Shown in pieces: positions 26,316-36,100 of a DNA stretch of 64,000 nt. The notes below the pieces were generated by a model. That model was not told where the DNA came from. It made no database searches and worked only from the letters and a program-made list of their open reading frames with translations. Made by a program: the position numbers and the translations under genes. Within the stretch, counting starts at the first letter, position 1. Each line of letters opens with the position of its first letter. Source of the stretch: Thermobifida cellulosilytica TB100 (GTDB taxonomy: Bacteria > Actinomycetota > Actinomycetes > Streptosporangiales > Streptosporangiaceae); the NCBI RefSeq assembly GCF_001517975.1, contig NZ_KQ950180.1, forward strand, positions 1,180,167-1,244,166, in the 5' to 3' direction.

Positions 26316-27710
26316 ATGGCCCAGTTCAACAGCACGACACTCGACGACACCGCCCTCACCGAACTCCGCGCCGACTTCTCCGGCCGCGTCCTCCAACCCG
26401 GCGACCCCGACTACGCACAGGCCCGCACCCTCTTCAACGCCATGGTCGACCTGCGGCCGAGGGTCATCGCCCAGTGCGCCACCGTCGACGACGTCGTCCG
26501 CGCGGTCCGCTTCGGGCGCGACCACGGACTGGAGATCGCGGTCCGCGGCGGCGGCCACAGCGTCGCGGGCAGCTCCCTCACCGACGGCGGCATCGTCGTC
26601 GACCTGCGGATGATGAACGAGGTCGTGGTCGACCCCGAACAGCGGACCGCGCGGGTCAGCGGCGGCGCCACGATGAGCCACCTGGACCGCGCCGCCCAGC
26701 CGTACGGCCTGGCCACCACCGGCGGCCGGGTGTCCACCACGGGGGTGTGCGGGCTCGTCCTCGGCGGCGGCAGCGGCTGGCTGGAACGCAAGTTCGGGCT
26801 GGCCTGCGACAACCTGCTGGAAGCCGAACTGGTGACGGCCGACGGCAGCCTCGTGCGCGCCTCCGCCGACGAGAACCCCGAACTGTTCTGGGCGCTGCAC
26901 GGCGGCGGCGGCAACTTCGGCGTCGCCACGTCGCTCACGCTGCGCCTGCACGACCTGTCGACGGTCACCGCGTCCCTGCTGTTCTGGGACCCCGAGAGCG
27001 GCCCCGAGGTGGTGCGCGCCTACCGCGACTTCATGGTCGGCGCCCCCGACGACGTGGGCGGCGCCGTCATCTACCTCACCGCCCCGCCCGAGGACTTCAT
27101 GCCGCAGCGGCTGGTCGGCCGCCTGGCGTGCGCGGCCCTGCTCATCCACGCCGGCGGGGACCACGAGAAGGCGATGCGCGACCTGCGGCCGATGCGGGAG
27201 CTCGGCCACGTCGCCGAACTGACCGCCGAGATGGCCTACGCCGACCTGCAATCCATGCTCGACGACCCGCCCGGCCACCGCAACTACTGGTCGGCCGAGT
27301 ACCTGGGCGCACTGCCCGGCGCGGCGGTGGACCGGTTCTGCGCCGGGGCCGAGCGGATGCTCGTCCCCTCGCCGTCGCAGTACCTGCTGTCGGCGCAGGG
27401 CGGCGCGGTGGCACGGTCCCTGGCCGACTACCCGGTGCCGTGGCGGCGCGCCTCCTGGGTGGTGCACCCCTTCGGACTGTGGGAGAACCCGGACGACGAC
27501 GAACGCGTCATCCAGTGGACGCACAGCACCCGCGCGGACATGCGCCCGTGGGCGCTCGGCGCGGTCTACCTCAACTTCATCGGCGACGAGGGTGAACAGC
27601 GGACCGTCGCGGGCTTCGGTCCCGACAACTACCGCCGCCTGGCCCGGGTGAAGGCCCAGTACGACCCGGACAACGTCTTCCACCGCAACCACAACGTCAG
27701 GCCCGCCTGA
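26316..27710 (+). CDS. FAD-linked oxidase, berberine-bridge-enzyme-like (PCMH fold)
   Basis: A 464-residue flavoprotein from ATG 26316, with GGGGAGG upstream. The FAD domain shows EIAVRGGGHSVAGSS, whose His is the usual covalent flavin attachment point, and GGRVSTTGVCGLVLGGG. The second covalent (Cys) site of plant BBE is not aligned. The C-terminus has the BBE signature: YWSAEYLG mid-way and YRRLARVKAQYDPDNVFHRN near the end. It likely oxidises an alcohol, sugar or secondary-metabolite substrate. No biosynthetic cluster surrounds it, so the substrate is unknown. Confidence 0.9.
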   Translation: MAQFNSTTLDDTALTELRADFSGRVLQPGDPDYAQARTLFNAMVDLRPRVIAQCATVDDVVRAVRFGRDHGLEIAVRGGGHSVAGSSLTDGGIVVDLRMMNEVVVDPEQRTARVSGGATMSHLDRAAQPYGLATTGGRVSTTGVCGLVLGGGSGWLERKFGLACDNLLEAELVTADGSLVRASADENPELFWALHGGGGNFGVATSLTLRLHDLSTVTASLLFWDPESGPEVVRAYRDFMVGAPDDVGGAVIYLTAPPEDFMPQRLVGRLACAALLIHAGGDHEKAMRDLRPMRELGHVAELTAEMAYADLQSMLDDPPGHRNYWSAEYLGALPGAAVDRFCAGAERMLVPSPSQYLLSAQGGAVARSLADYPVPWRRASWVVHPFGLWENPDDDERVIQWTHSTRADMRPWALGAVYLNFIGDEGEQRTVAGFGPDNYRRLARVKAQYDPDNVFHRNHNVRPA

Positions 27711-27916
27711 CCTCCGGCGCGTCGGCCCCCGTGTCCTCGGCCGGTGCGCGTCCGGGGCCGCACAGCGTTTTCCGCGCGACACGTTTCACCACGCTCCGTT
27801 CGCGCAAGTAGCACGCTGTGTGTGCGGCGGGGCTTCCGCCGGAAGCGGGCTCTCCGCCCGACTCCCGTCCGCGGACCGCTCCGCCCCGCCACCCGGCACG
27901 AGGAGTCGAACGCCAG

Positions 27917-29524
27917 ATGTCTCTGCTCAACCGACTGGGCCTGCGCACGGACCCCGTCATCTTCTCCGTCTCGGTGGCGCTGACGGTCCTGTTCGTCGGG
28001 GCCTCCATCCTGTTCACCGCCCCGGTGGACGCGCTGTTCGGCACGGTGTCCGCCTGGATCATCACCAACCTCGGCTGGTTCTACATCCTCGGCGTCACCA
28101 CGTTCCTGATCTTCCTGATCTGGATCTGCTTCAGCCGCTACGGGAGGATCCGCCTCGGCCGGGAGGGGGACCGCCCCGAGTACTCCAGGCTCACCTGGTT
28201 CGCCATGCTGTTCGCGGCGGGCATCGGCACCATCCTCATGTTCTGGGGGGTCGCCGAGCCGATCAGCCACTTCGCCAACCCGCCGCGCAACGACGTCGCC
28301 CCGCAGTCGGTGCCCGCCGCCGAGCAGGCCATGGGCTACACCCTCTACCACTTCGGCCTGCACACCTGGACGATCTTCTGCCTGCCCGCCGTGTGCTTCG
28401 CCTACTTCGCCTACCGGCGCGGCCTGCCCATGCGGGTCAGCTCGATCTTCCACCCGTTCCTCGGCGACCGCATCCACGGTCCCATCGGCCGCGCGATCGA
28501 CATCCTCGCGGTCCTCGGCACCGTGTTCGGCGTCGCCGTCTCCCTGGGCCTGGGCACCCTACAGATCAACAGCGGCCTGGCCGCACTGTTCGGCGTGGAG
28601 TTCAGCAAACCGGTGCAGGTCCTGCTCATCACCGTGACCACTGCCCTCGCCACGACCTCGGTGGCGCTCGGCCTGGACCGCGGCATCAAACGGCTGTCCG
28701 ACATCAACATCGCCCTGGCGGTCGGCCTGCTGCTGTTCATCCTGGCCACCGGCTCCACCCTGTACCTGATCAGGGGCACCATCGAGATGGTCGGGGTGTA
28801 CCTGGGCTGGCTGGTCCCCCTGGCGTTCTGGAACGACACCTTCGGCGACACCGGCTGGCAGGGCACCTGGACGGTGTTCTACTGGGCGTGGACGATCACC
28901 TGGGCGCCGTTCGTCGGCATCTTCATCGCCCGCATCTCCAAGGGCCGCACCATCCGCGAGTTCGTGCTCGGCGTGCTGGGCCTGCCCACCGCGTTCACCG
29001 TCGTCTGGTTCAGCGTGTTCGGCCTGTCCGCGTTCGACATCGAACGCAACGGCCCCGGCGGGCTCGTGCAGACCGTGGTGGTCGAGGGGGACATCCCCGG
29101 GGCGCTCTTCGCGTTCCTCTCCAACTTCCCCCTCGCCACGGCGGTGTCGGCGCTGTCGGTGCTGATCGTGATCATCTTCTTCACCACGTCGGCGGACTCG
29201 GCGGCCCTGGTGGTCGACATGCTGGTCTCCCGCGACGAGGAGGGGACGACCCCGGTGCGCCAGCGCGTGTTCTGGGCCATCACCTCGGGCGTGGTCGCGG
29301 CCACCCTGATCACCGCCACCGGCCAGTCGGGCCTGGAGGCGCTGTCGGAGGTGGTCACCGTCATCGGGCTGCCGTTCTTCGCCATGGGCTTCCTGATGAT
29401 GGCGGCCCTGCTGCGATCGCTGAACAGCGAGACCGTGCCCCCGGCCGTCCACCGCCTGCCGACCCTGCACGTCCACCTGCCCCGCCAGCGGATGCCGCGC
29501 CTCCCCCGCCACCACCCCCGGTGA
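27917..29524 (+). CDS. BCCT-family betaine/choline/carnitine transporter
   Basis: A 535-residue membrane protein from ATG 27917 with AGGAG 11 bases upstream. Twelve hydrophobic segments are apparent. It contains the BCCT hallmark region FYWAWTITWAPFVGIFIAR and the Gly-rich motif FAAGIGTILMFWGVAEP. Family members import glycine betaine or related trimethylammonium compounds with sodium or protons, often for osmoprotection. The short C-terminal tail is basic (His/Arg-rich), a region that senses osmotic stress in BetP. Stands alone. Confidence 0.93.
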   Translation: MSLLNRLGLRTDPVIFSVSVALTVLFVGASILFTAPVDALFGTVSAWIITNLGWFYILGVTTFLIFLIWICFSRYGRIRLGREGDRPEYSRLTWFAMLFAAGIGTILMFWGVAEPISHFANPPRNDVAPQSVPAAEQAMGYTLYHFGLHTWTIFCLPAVCFAYFAYRRGLPMRVSSIFHPFLGDRIHGPIGRAIDILAVLGTVFGVAVSLGLGTLQINSGLAALFGVEFSKPVQVLLITVTTALATTSVALGLDRGIKRLSDINIALAVGLLLFILATGSTLYLIRGTIEMVGVYLGWLVPLAFWNDTFGDTGWQGTWTVFYWAWTITWAPFVGIFIARISKGRTIREFVLGVLGLPTAFTVVWFSVFGLSAFDIERNGPGGLVQTVVVEGDIPGALFAFLSNFPLATAVSALSVLIVIIFFTTSADSAALVVDMLVSRDEEGTTPVRQRVFWAITSGVVAATLITATGQSGLEALSEVVTVIGLPFFAMGFLMMAALLRSLNSETVPPAVHRLPTLHVHLPRQRMPRLPRHHPR

Positions 29525-29630
29525 TCCCGAGGGGGCGTCCTGGGGGCGGCTGCGCAACGATCTTGGCACCACTACCAGAACAGGCACCGATCATGGCCCC
29601 AGAGCCAGAACGGCTGAGGACGGGTGCCGC

Positions 29631-31835
29631 TCATCCGCTCAGTTGTTCCAGAAAGCGCATCGCTCCCGGCACGTCGAGGGCCTGCGCGGCGTAGGAGCGG
29701 GACAGCAGCTCCTCGCCCAGGTAGTGGTCGTACTTGTGGCGGCGCTTGTCGGCGACCATTCCGGCCAGGTCCACGGGATCGGGCGGCCCGGCCTTGACCA
29801 GGCGGGACACCGCACCGCGCAGCCTTTCCGGGGGCACGTCCGGCACGGTCACGAGCGCCCCGGCGTGTGCCGCCTTGATCCCCACCCACCGCAGCAGATG
29901 GCAGATGGTTTCGACGACTCGGTCCCCTCGCCACGGGAACAGCAGCGTCTCCCCGTCGTATTCGTGGACGTGAAGGTCGGCCAGTCCGATCTCCCGAAAC
30001 GCCATACGCCCCTCTTCCAACAGGATCGCTGCTGCCTCGTCGAGGTAACGGGGGACGTCCGTGCCCAGGTACACCTCTCGCATGTGTTGTCGGACGCCGT
30101 CGCTGACCGGCACCGGCACCCCGGCGAACCCGGGCGGCACGCCCCCGCCACGGGCGGGAACGACAAGTACCCGGCGTTCCGCGGGTTTGACCTCCACCAC
30201 CTGCCAGGAGCGTCCGCCGAACGCCAGCAGCGCCCCCGTGTCCACGGCCGGGCTGATCGGCATGGTGCCCATGTCGCCGTCGACGGTGGCGATCGTGTAC
30301 TCCTCGACCGTGTCGAACGCCGAGTAGAACGAGTAGTGGTTGAGGAGCGTCTCCCCCACTTTCCCCGGCAGCAGCAGGCCGCTGCGCTCCTGGGTGACTA
30401 TTCCGTGTGCTCCGAGAGCACGCAGCAGGTCCGCGAAGGTCTGTTCGTCCACTCCGGGGAAGGCCCCGTCGGCGCACAGCTCCCGGTACAGTCGCAGTGC
30501 ACTCGCTCCGCCGTGCTGGGCGAGCACGGACAGGATCTGCTGTACCAGTGTGGACAGATGCGGCGTCTCCAGATCGGGAGGTTCACACCAACGGCGCAGC
30601 AGCAGTTCCACCATGGCCACGGTCTGCACCAGGTCGAGGCGCAGCCGCTCCACCGGGGTCTCGGGCAGGCTCTGTTCGGTGATGTACACGTACAGCTTCG
30701 CGGGTGCGCTGCCCCGACCGGAGCGGCCGAGCCGCTGGCGCAGCCCTGCCACGGTGGGAGGGGTGCCGAGCTGCACGACCGTGTCCACCCAACCCACGTC
30801 GATCCCGAGCTCCAGAGTCGCGGTGCACACGATCGTGGCGGGTGCCGACCGGTTCTTCAGCCGCTGTTCGGCATGGGCGCGCAGCTCTGCGGAGAGCGAG
30901 CCGTGGTGGGGGGTGAAGGGGTTGGGAATCCGGTCCTGTTCGGCGAATTCCGACAGGGCGGCGGCGCAGCTCTCCGCCTCGGCCCGCGAGTTGACGAACA
31001 CCATGTTGTGCCCGGTGCGGACCACCTGATACAGATGCCCGGTGGCCGCGTCGCACGCTCCGCCCTCGGCGTCCTCACGCAGGTCCGCGACGTAGCCGCG
31101 TACTTGGAGCAGCAACTGTTTGCCTGCTCCCCGGTCCTCGAGGATCGTGACCCGATCGCCCTCCCCCGGACGGAGGAACTCGGCAGCGGCCCGCAGGTCC
31201 GCAAGGGTCGCGGACAATCCGATTCGGGCAGCCCGGTGGCCGGCAGCACGCTCCAGCCGGTGCATGAGGGAGCGCAGTTGTGCTCCGCGCGCGGTGCCGA
31301 GGAAGGCGTGCAGTTCGTCAACGACGATGTAACGCAGGTCGGCGAAGAGCCGCGCCACTGTGGAACCGCGGGTGACGAACATCGCCTCCAGCGACTCGGG
31401 GGTGATCAGCAGGATGCCGGAGGGCTCCTCGCGCAGCCGGTCCTTCTGTATCACCCCGATGTCGCCGTGCCAGGCGGTGACGGGGATCCCGATGCGCGCG
31501 CACAGGTCGGTGAGGCGCGTGTGCTGGTCGTTGATGAGTGCCTTGAGCGGGCTCAGGCAGACCGCCTGGATTCCGGTGCTCTCACCGTGCTCGGCGTCGC
31601 GGGCCAGCACCGAGCACACCGGCAGGAACACCGCCTCGGTCTTGCCTCCGGCGGTCGCCGCGGCCAGGAGCACATCGGTGTCGCCTCCGATGATCGGACG
31701 GATGGCCTGTTCCTGGATGGGGCGCAGGCTGGTCCAGCGTCGTTCCCAGACCCAGCGCTGGACTCCGCGGTGCAGCAGGGCGAACGCGTCCGGTCCCGTC
31801 TTCTCAGAGCCGGAAGGAGGCGAGGGGCGAGTCAT
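29631..31835 (-). CDS. Lhr/BrxHI-type DEAD/DEAH-box helicase
   Basis: A 734-residue superfamily 2 helicase from ATG 31835, which overlaps the BrxD-type gene by 32 bases. Motif I is AAATAGGKTEA, motif II VVDELHAF, motif III LSAT, and motif VI QRLGRSGRG, preceded by ELGIDVGWVDTVVQLGTPP. The C-terminal half (winged-helix and Lhr-core-like region) continues to RSYAAQALDVPGAMRFLEQL. This form corresponds to the helicase paired with BrxD in BREX type 2/Pgl systems (BrxHI). Here it is the last gene of a trio with a TerB-domain protein and the BrxD-type ATPase, and no PglZ or PglX lies nearby. Likely acts on foreign DNA. Confidence 0.88.
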   Translation of the reverse strand: MTRPSPPSGSEKTGPDAFALLHRGVQRWVWERRWTSLRPIQEQAIRPIIGGDTDVLLAAATAGGKTEAVFLPVCSVLARDAEHGESTGIQAVCLSPLKALINDQHTRLTDLCARIGIPVTAWHGDIGVIQKDRLREEPSGILLITPESLEAMFVTRGSTVARLFADLRYIVVDELHAFLGTARGAQLRSLMHRLERAAGHRAARIGLSATLADLRAAAEFLRPGEGDRVTILEDRGAGKQLLLQVRGYVADLREDAEGGACDAATGHLYQVVRTGHNMVFVNSRAEAESCAAALSEFAEQDRIPNPFTPHHGSLSAELRAHAEQRLKNRSAPATIVCTATLELGIDVGWVDTVVQLGTPPTVAGLRQRLGRSGRGSAPAKLYVYITEQSLPETPVERLRLDLVQTVAMVELLLRRWCEPPDLETPHLSTLVQQILSVLAQHGGASALRLYRELCADGAFPGVDEQTFADLLRALGAHGIVTQERSGLLLPGKVGETLLNHYSFYSAFDTVEEYTIATVDGDMGTMPISPAVDTGALLAFGGRSWQVVEVKPAERRVLVVPARGGGVPPGFAGVPVPVSDGVRQHMREVYLGTDVPRYLDEAAAILLEEGRMAFREIGLADLHVHEYDGETLLFPWRGDRVVETICHLLRWVGIKAAHAGALVTVPDVPPERLRGAVSRLVKAGPPDPVDLAGMVADKRRHKYDHYLGEELLSRSYAAQALDVPGAMRFLEQLSG

Positions 31836-33135
31836 TGTCCACGTCGTCCTCGGGACGCAGGGGTTGCAGGTCGGGGTTGGCCTCCTTGACGATCTCCACG
31901 GTCGACAGCAGGGCGCGCCAGTCGGCGTCCTCGTTCTGCACCAGTACGTCCATGAGGCCGATGAACTGCTTGATGGTGCTACGCGGGGTACGGAAGTAGG
32001 CGTCGCCGACCCGCTCTGCGCAGTGCTGCATGAACGCCTCGATCGCCTCGTCGGGCAGCGGGTAGCGCGCCGGATCACCGCCCGCGTAGACGTGCCGGAC
32101 CTTGCGCAGCAGTTCGTAGAAGTGCTCCTTGGTGAAGTGGCTGAGCCGCAGCACCGGGCCGTGGTAGTCGACGAGCCCGCCGGTGGCGTACGGGTTCTCT
32201 TCCAACCGGGAGCGCAGCGCCTCGTAGGAGTACAGGCCGCGCATCGGGTCCTCGAGGAACTCGGGGGTACCGCCGAACAGGAAGCCGATGTGTTCGGCCC
32301 GGCCCTGCTGGGTGTCGTTGATGATGTTGAGGATCTGCTCGTAGTTGGCGACCCTTGATCCCTTGTGGCTGAGCTTGTAGAGGTTGACGAGTTCGTCGAG
32401 GCAGACCAGCAGCCCTCTGTATCCGGCCATGGTGGTGAAGGCCGCCATGAGTTTGAGGTGGTCGAACAGGGATCGGTCGTCGATGATCTCGCTGACGCCC
32501 AGGTCGCGGGTGGCCTCGGTCTTCTTCGCGTACTCGGCGCTGAGCCAGCGCAGGGCGTGCGCACGCAGTTCCTCGTCCTGGTTGATGTAGGCGTGCCAGT
32601 ACGCCTGGACGACCTTGGCGAAGCTCGGACCGCCGGGGAATTCGCGCAGCCCCCACAGGCGCTTGCTCAACTGCTCTTCGGCTGTGGTCCCGGAGGCTTC
32701 GGCATCACGCTGCACCTGGGCCACGAACTGCTCCACGACTGAGGTGAGCGCCTGGCCGCCTGGCTTGGCACGGGTCGCCATGTTCGCCATGAGGGTGGAG
32801 TACAGCTTGCGGGCGCGCCCCTGGCTGCCCTGGAGGCGGCGGTCGGGGGTGAGGTCGGCGTGGACGGTGACCAGCTTGTTCTTGTGGGCGAGGGAGCGCA
32901 CGACGTGCAGGAAGAACGTCTTTCCGGCACCGTAGTCGCCGATGACGAACCGGACTGCGCCCGCTCCGTGCTTGATCTGTTCGATGCTGGTCTGCAGCGC
33001 TTCGAGTTCCCGGGCCCGTCCGACCTGGATGAGGCTGGCGCCGCGGTGCGGGACGACGCCGTTGCGCAGTGCGTCGAGCAGGGGTCCCCTGTCTCGGCTG
33101 CGGATGCTGCGGGTGGTTTCGGGGGTTTCGGTCAC
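31804..33135 (-). CDS. BrxD-type ATP-binding protein (DUF2791)
   Basis: A 443-residue P-loop ATPase from GTG 33135, overlapping the TerB gene's stop (GTGA). Walker A is FVIGDYGAGKTFFL near residue 62; Walker B is LLVCLDELVNLYK. Further family traits are RGASLIQVGRARELEAL upstream of the P-loop and FGGTPEFLEDPMRGLYSYEA after it, typical of BREX ATP-binding proteins (DUF2791, AAA/ORC-like). In BREX type 2 its partner is an Lhr-type helicase, which is exactly the next gene here. It probably loads or activates that helicase. Confidence 0.9.
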   Translation of the reverse strand: MTETPETTRSIRSRDRGPLLDALRNGVVPHRGASLIQVGRARELEALQTSIEQIKHGAGAVRFVIGDYGAGKTFFLHVVRSLAHKNKLVTVHADLTPDRRLQGSQGRARKLYSTLMANMATRAKPGGQALTSVVEQFVAQVQRDAEASGTTAEEQLSKRLWGLREFPGGPSFAKVVQAYWHAYINQDEELRAHALRWLSAEYAKKTEATRDLGVSEIIDDRSLFDHLKLMAAFTTMAGYRGLLVCLDELVNLYKLSHKGSRVANYEQILNIINDTQQGRAEHIGFLFGGTPEFLEDPMRGLYSYEALRSRLEENPYATGGLVDYHGPVLRLSHFTKEHFYELLRKVRHVYAGGDPARYPLPDEAIEAFMQHCAERVGDAYFRTPRSTIKQFIGLMDVLVQNEDADWRALLSTVEIVKEANPDLQPLRPEDDVDNDSPLASFRL

Positions 33136-36100
33136 TGGGTCATCTCCTCGAAGATCACCGTGCGCACGGTGACACGCTCTTCTTTCTCGTCGATCACGGG
33201 GGTGTCGACGAGGTCCCACGCGGCCTCGTTGATCTGGTCGACCGCCTCGTCGTAATCCAGGCCGTACCAGCGTGCGAGCCGAACGGCATCGGCCAGGCTC
33301 CAGCGCTCCCGGGTGGAGAGGTCGGTGAGCAGCGCGGCGTGGTGCTGGTCGAGCCCGTCGATCTCCCGGGGGCTCCGCTCCGTGGGATGCGTCCTGGCCG
33401 AGGGGAAGAAGAAGGCATCAGGAGTCCCCGGTACGGCGTTCTCGGGTGGCAGCGCGGTGCCCCGGTAGCTCAGCCTCAGCCGGAGCACCGCCTCCAGGCC
33501 GAGAACGCGGTGCACGCCGAGCAGGAAGACTGCCTGGTCGCGGGTGATCTTCCCTGCGCTCTCAGCGGCTTCGAGCAGGAGGTCGCCGACCTTCTCCCGG
33601 TCCCGCAGCGGCAGTCCGGCGAGACGGCGGCACAGGTCGAGCGGGGTCTCCCCGGCGATTCCTCGTTCGTGGAGGCGCAGCTCCCGCCACTCCTTCCCGG
33701 CCAGGTCCGCCATGCTTTCAATGGCGCGGACGATGGCCAGCTTGTGCGCCACGGCGGGCGGCCCCTCCAAGGAAACCAGCCGAACGGCGAGCTCAGCGAA
33801 GTCCGAAGCGGTTGTCCCCTGCCGGGCAACCGCTTCGGGGGCCTCGTCCGGAGGCGTGGCGGCCGTGCGGAGGCCCGTGACGGTCGGCGGCGCCGTTCCC
33901 CTCCCCCGCGCCGCGCGCTGCTCGGCGGCCGTCTCCGCGGGAGGGCGGCGGGACCGCACGGCCTGTTCGTAGGCTTTCTGCACGCGGCGTACGAGGTTGT
34001 CCGGCGGAGCGGTCCTCTCCACGTCGCGCACTCCCGGTACCGGCAGGCGGACTTCTCCCAGCCCTGGGCAGGAGGACTGGTAGACGTACTCGAGTAGGGG
34101 TGCGGAGCGCGGCACGATCTGCTCGCCCCGGTAGGGCAGCACCTCCTCGTCGAACGGGGTGAGCCTCCGGTACACCTCGGGGTCGGCGGGGCGCAGGTGG
34201 TACAGCACCCATTCCAGCGCCCAGTCGGCGGGCAGAAAGCGGTTGTCCCTGGCCAGCACACCCAGTCCCAGCCGGAAGCCGTAGGGGATCTGCTCGTCCC
34301 CCGGACGGTAGCGCGGCGGCTCGGCGGGCGGCTCGGCCTTCTCGGAGGCGAGGTCGGCGAGGGTGAGCAGGCGGTGCGTCTGCTCGGTGAACTCCGGGCT
34401 CGCGGCGAACCACTCGGCCAGCCTCTCCAGTTCTTCGCGCAGTCGCGGCGGAACCCGTACCGTCCCCTTCGGGGAGCGGATCATTTCGACGATCCGACGT
34501 TCCAGGCCGTTGCGGAACAGTCTTCCGAAGACCAGGGGGACCGATACGTTGCTTTCCCGTTTCGCCAGCCAGGACAGGTACCGCGACCGCTCCTGGGGGG
34601 TGAGGTCGGGGTATCCGAGGACTTCCCGCTGCGGGGCTCTGCCTCTCGGATGCATAACGGTGTGGTCCCGCTCCAGGGAGATGTCGATCGCTGAGGCCCA
34701 CTGCACGATGTCGGTGATGCCCACCGCTCCGGAGCTTCCCGCGTACACCATCCCGTCAGGAATGGTGTAGCGGCCGACCCTCAGCATGGTTCCCGGAGCT
34801 TTCCAGCTCGACCAGCGGTGGGTGATCTCCGTGGACAGTTCTGCCGGCAGCCCGGCCGCGGTCGTGGAAGCGGTCGGCTGTGTGCGGTGTCCCGTCGGAG
34901 TTGCCGGGGGTTGCGCCGTTTCCGGATCCCGCTGTCCGGTCTTCTTCTCGAGGTCGGCGAGTGCGGCCTGCACGATCCGCCGGAGATGGTTCAGCGGAAG
35001 GGCAAGGCTGTGGACGTCGTCGACTTCTCGGACGGGGAGCGTGACCGTCTCAAGGTCCGGGTTGGCCGGCTGGTAGGTCCAGACGACGTTTTTTCCGCCG
35101 CGGAAAGGCACGGGCAGCCCTTCGGGGAACTCGTCGGCGAAGCGCTTGCGGAACGCCTCGTGAAAGTCCTCGGAAGACCGTCTGGCCATCGGAGGGCTGA
35201 CTTCCTTGTGGTGTACCGCCCAGGAGAGCGCCCAGTCGACCGGGATCTTTCCGTCTCGGGAGGCCAGCATGCCGAGCCCGTAGCGGAGTTCGTCGGGGAA
35301 CGAGTCGAAAGGGTCGGTGGGGGACGGCGGGGTCAACAGATAGTCGTTGTCCCCGTAGATGAGGTGCCTGACCACCGAGTTGAAGGTCCGTGCCCGGTGC
35401 CGGAAACGCCGTAGGGACCGGTAGGTGCCGATCAGACGGACCAGTTCGGTGTGGATGTCCGGCAGTTCGTCGGCGAGCGCGTGGCCGGGCATGATGTCGC
35501 ACAGCACCCGCTGTTCCAGGCCGTAGAGGAAGAGGAAGAGCGGGCTGTCGTCGTCGAGCGTCCCGTTGCGCCCCGTGGCGAGCCAGTCCAGATACTGCCC
35601 TCGGGTGCTGTCGGCGCCTTGGTGGTAGCCCTTGCCGTAGTCGCTGGTGAGCGCTTTTCCCGGGGACAGGGGAGCGGGAAGGGTCGGGTCGATCACCGCG
35701 GCCCGCCGGTCGCCTCTGTCGGGCGTACCGAAATAGACCATTCCGGCGGTGATCCTCCGTCCCCGGACGGTGAGTTCCTCTCCCTTCCTGGTCCAGCGGG
35801 GACCGCTCTGCGCTCCTGCGGGCTGTTCTCTGGCCTGGACGGTGGCGGAGCGCGGCTCCGCCGTGGCGGCGGGCTGGGGGTCCCGCCGTGTCTCGGCCGT
35901 CTCGACTGCTGTCGGCAGTGCCCCTTGTTCCCGGAGTACCTCCAGTGCTTCGGGGTCCACGACGATCGTGTCGCCGTCCTCGTCGAGGAGCTCCATGTCG
36001 ACGGCGTCGAGGGTGTACTCGTTGATCTCGGCCAGCGCGCCGTCGACCATCAGGCCCTGCCGCCGGGCGAGCGCGGAAGCGTCGGCTCGGGACCACTCCT

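Noticed and set aside
25005-27782. A 925-codon minus-strand frame over the agmatinase and oxidase genes
   Set aside because: Shadow of two well-supported plus-strand enzymes; no domain or motif in its translation.
31836-32564. N-terminal extension of the helicase upstream of position 31835
   Set aside because: That stretch overlaps the BrxD-type gene in another frame and translates to Arg/Ser/Thr-rich low-complexity sequence.
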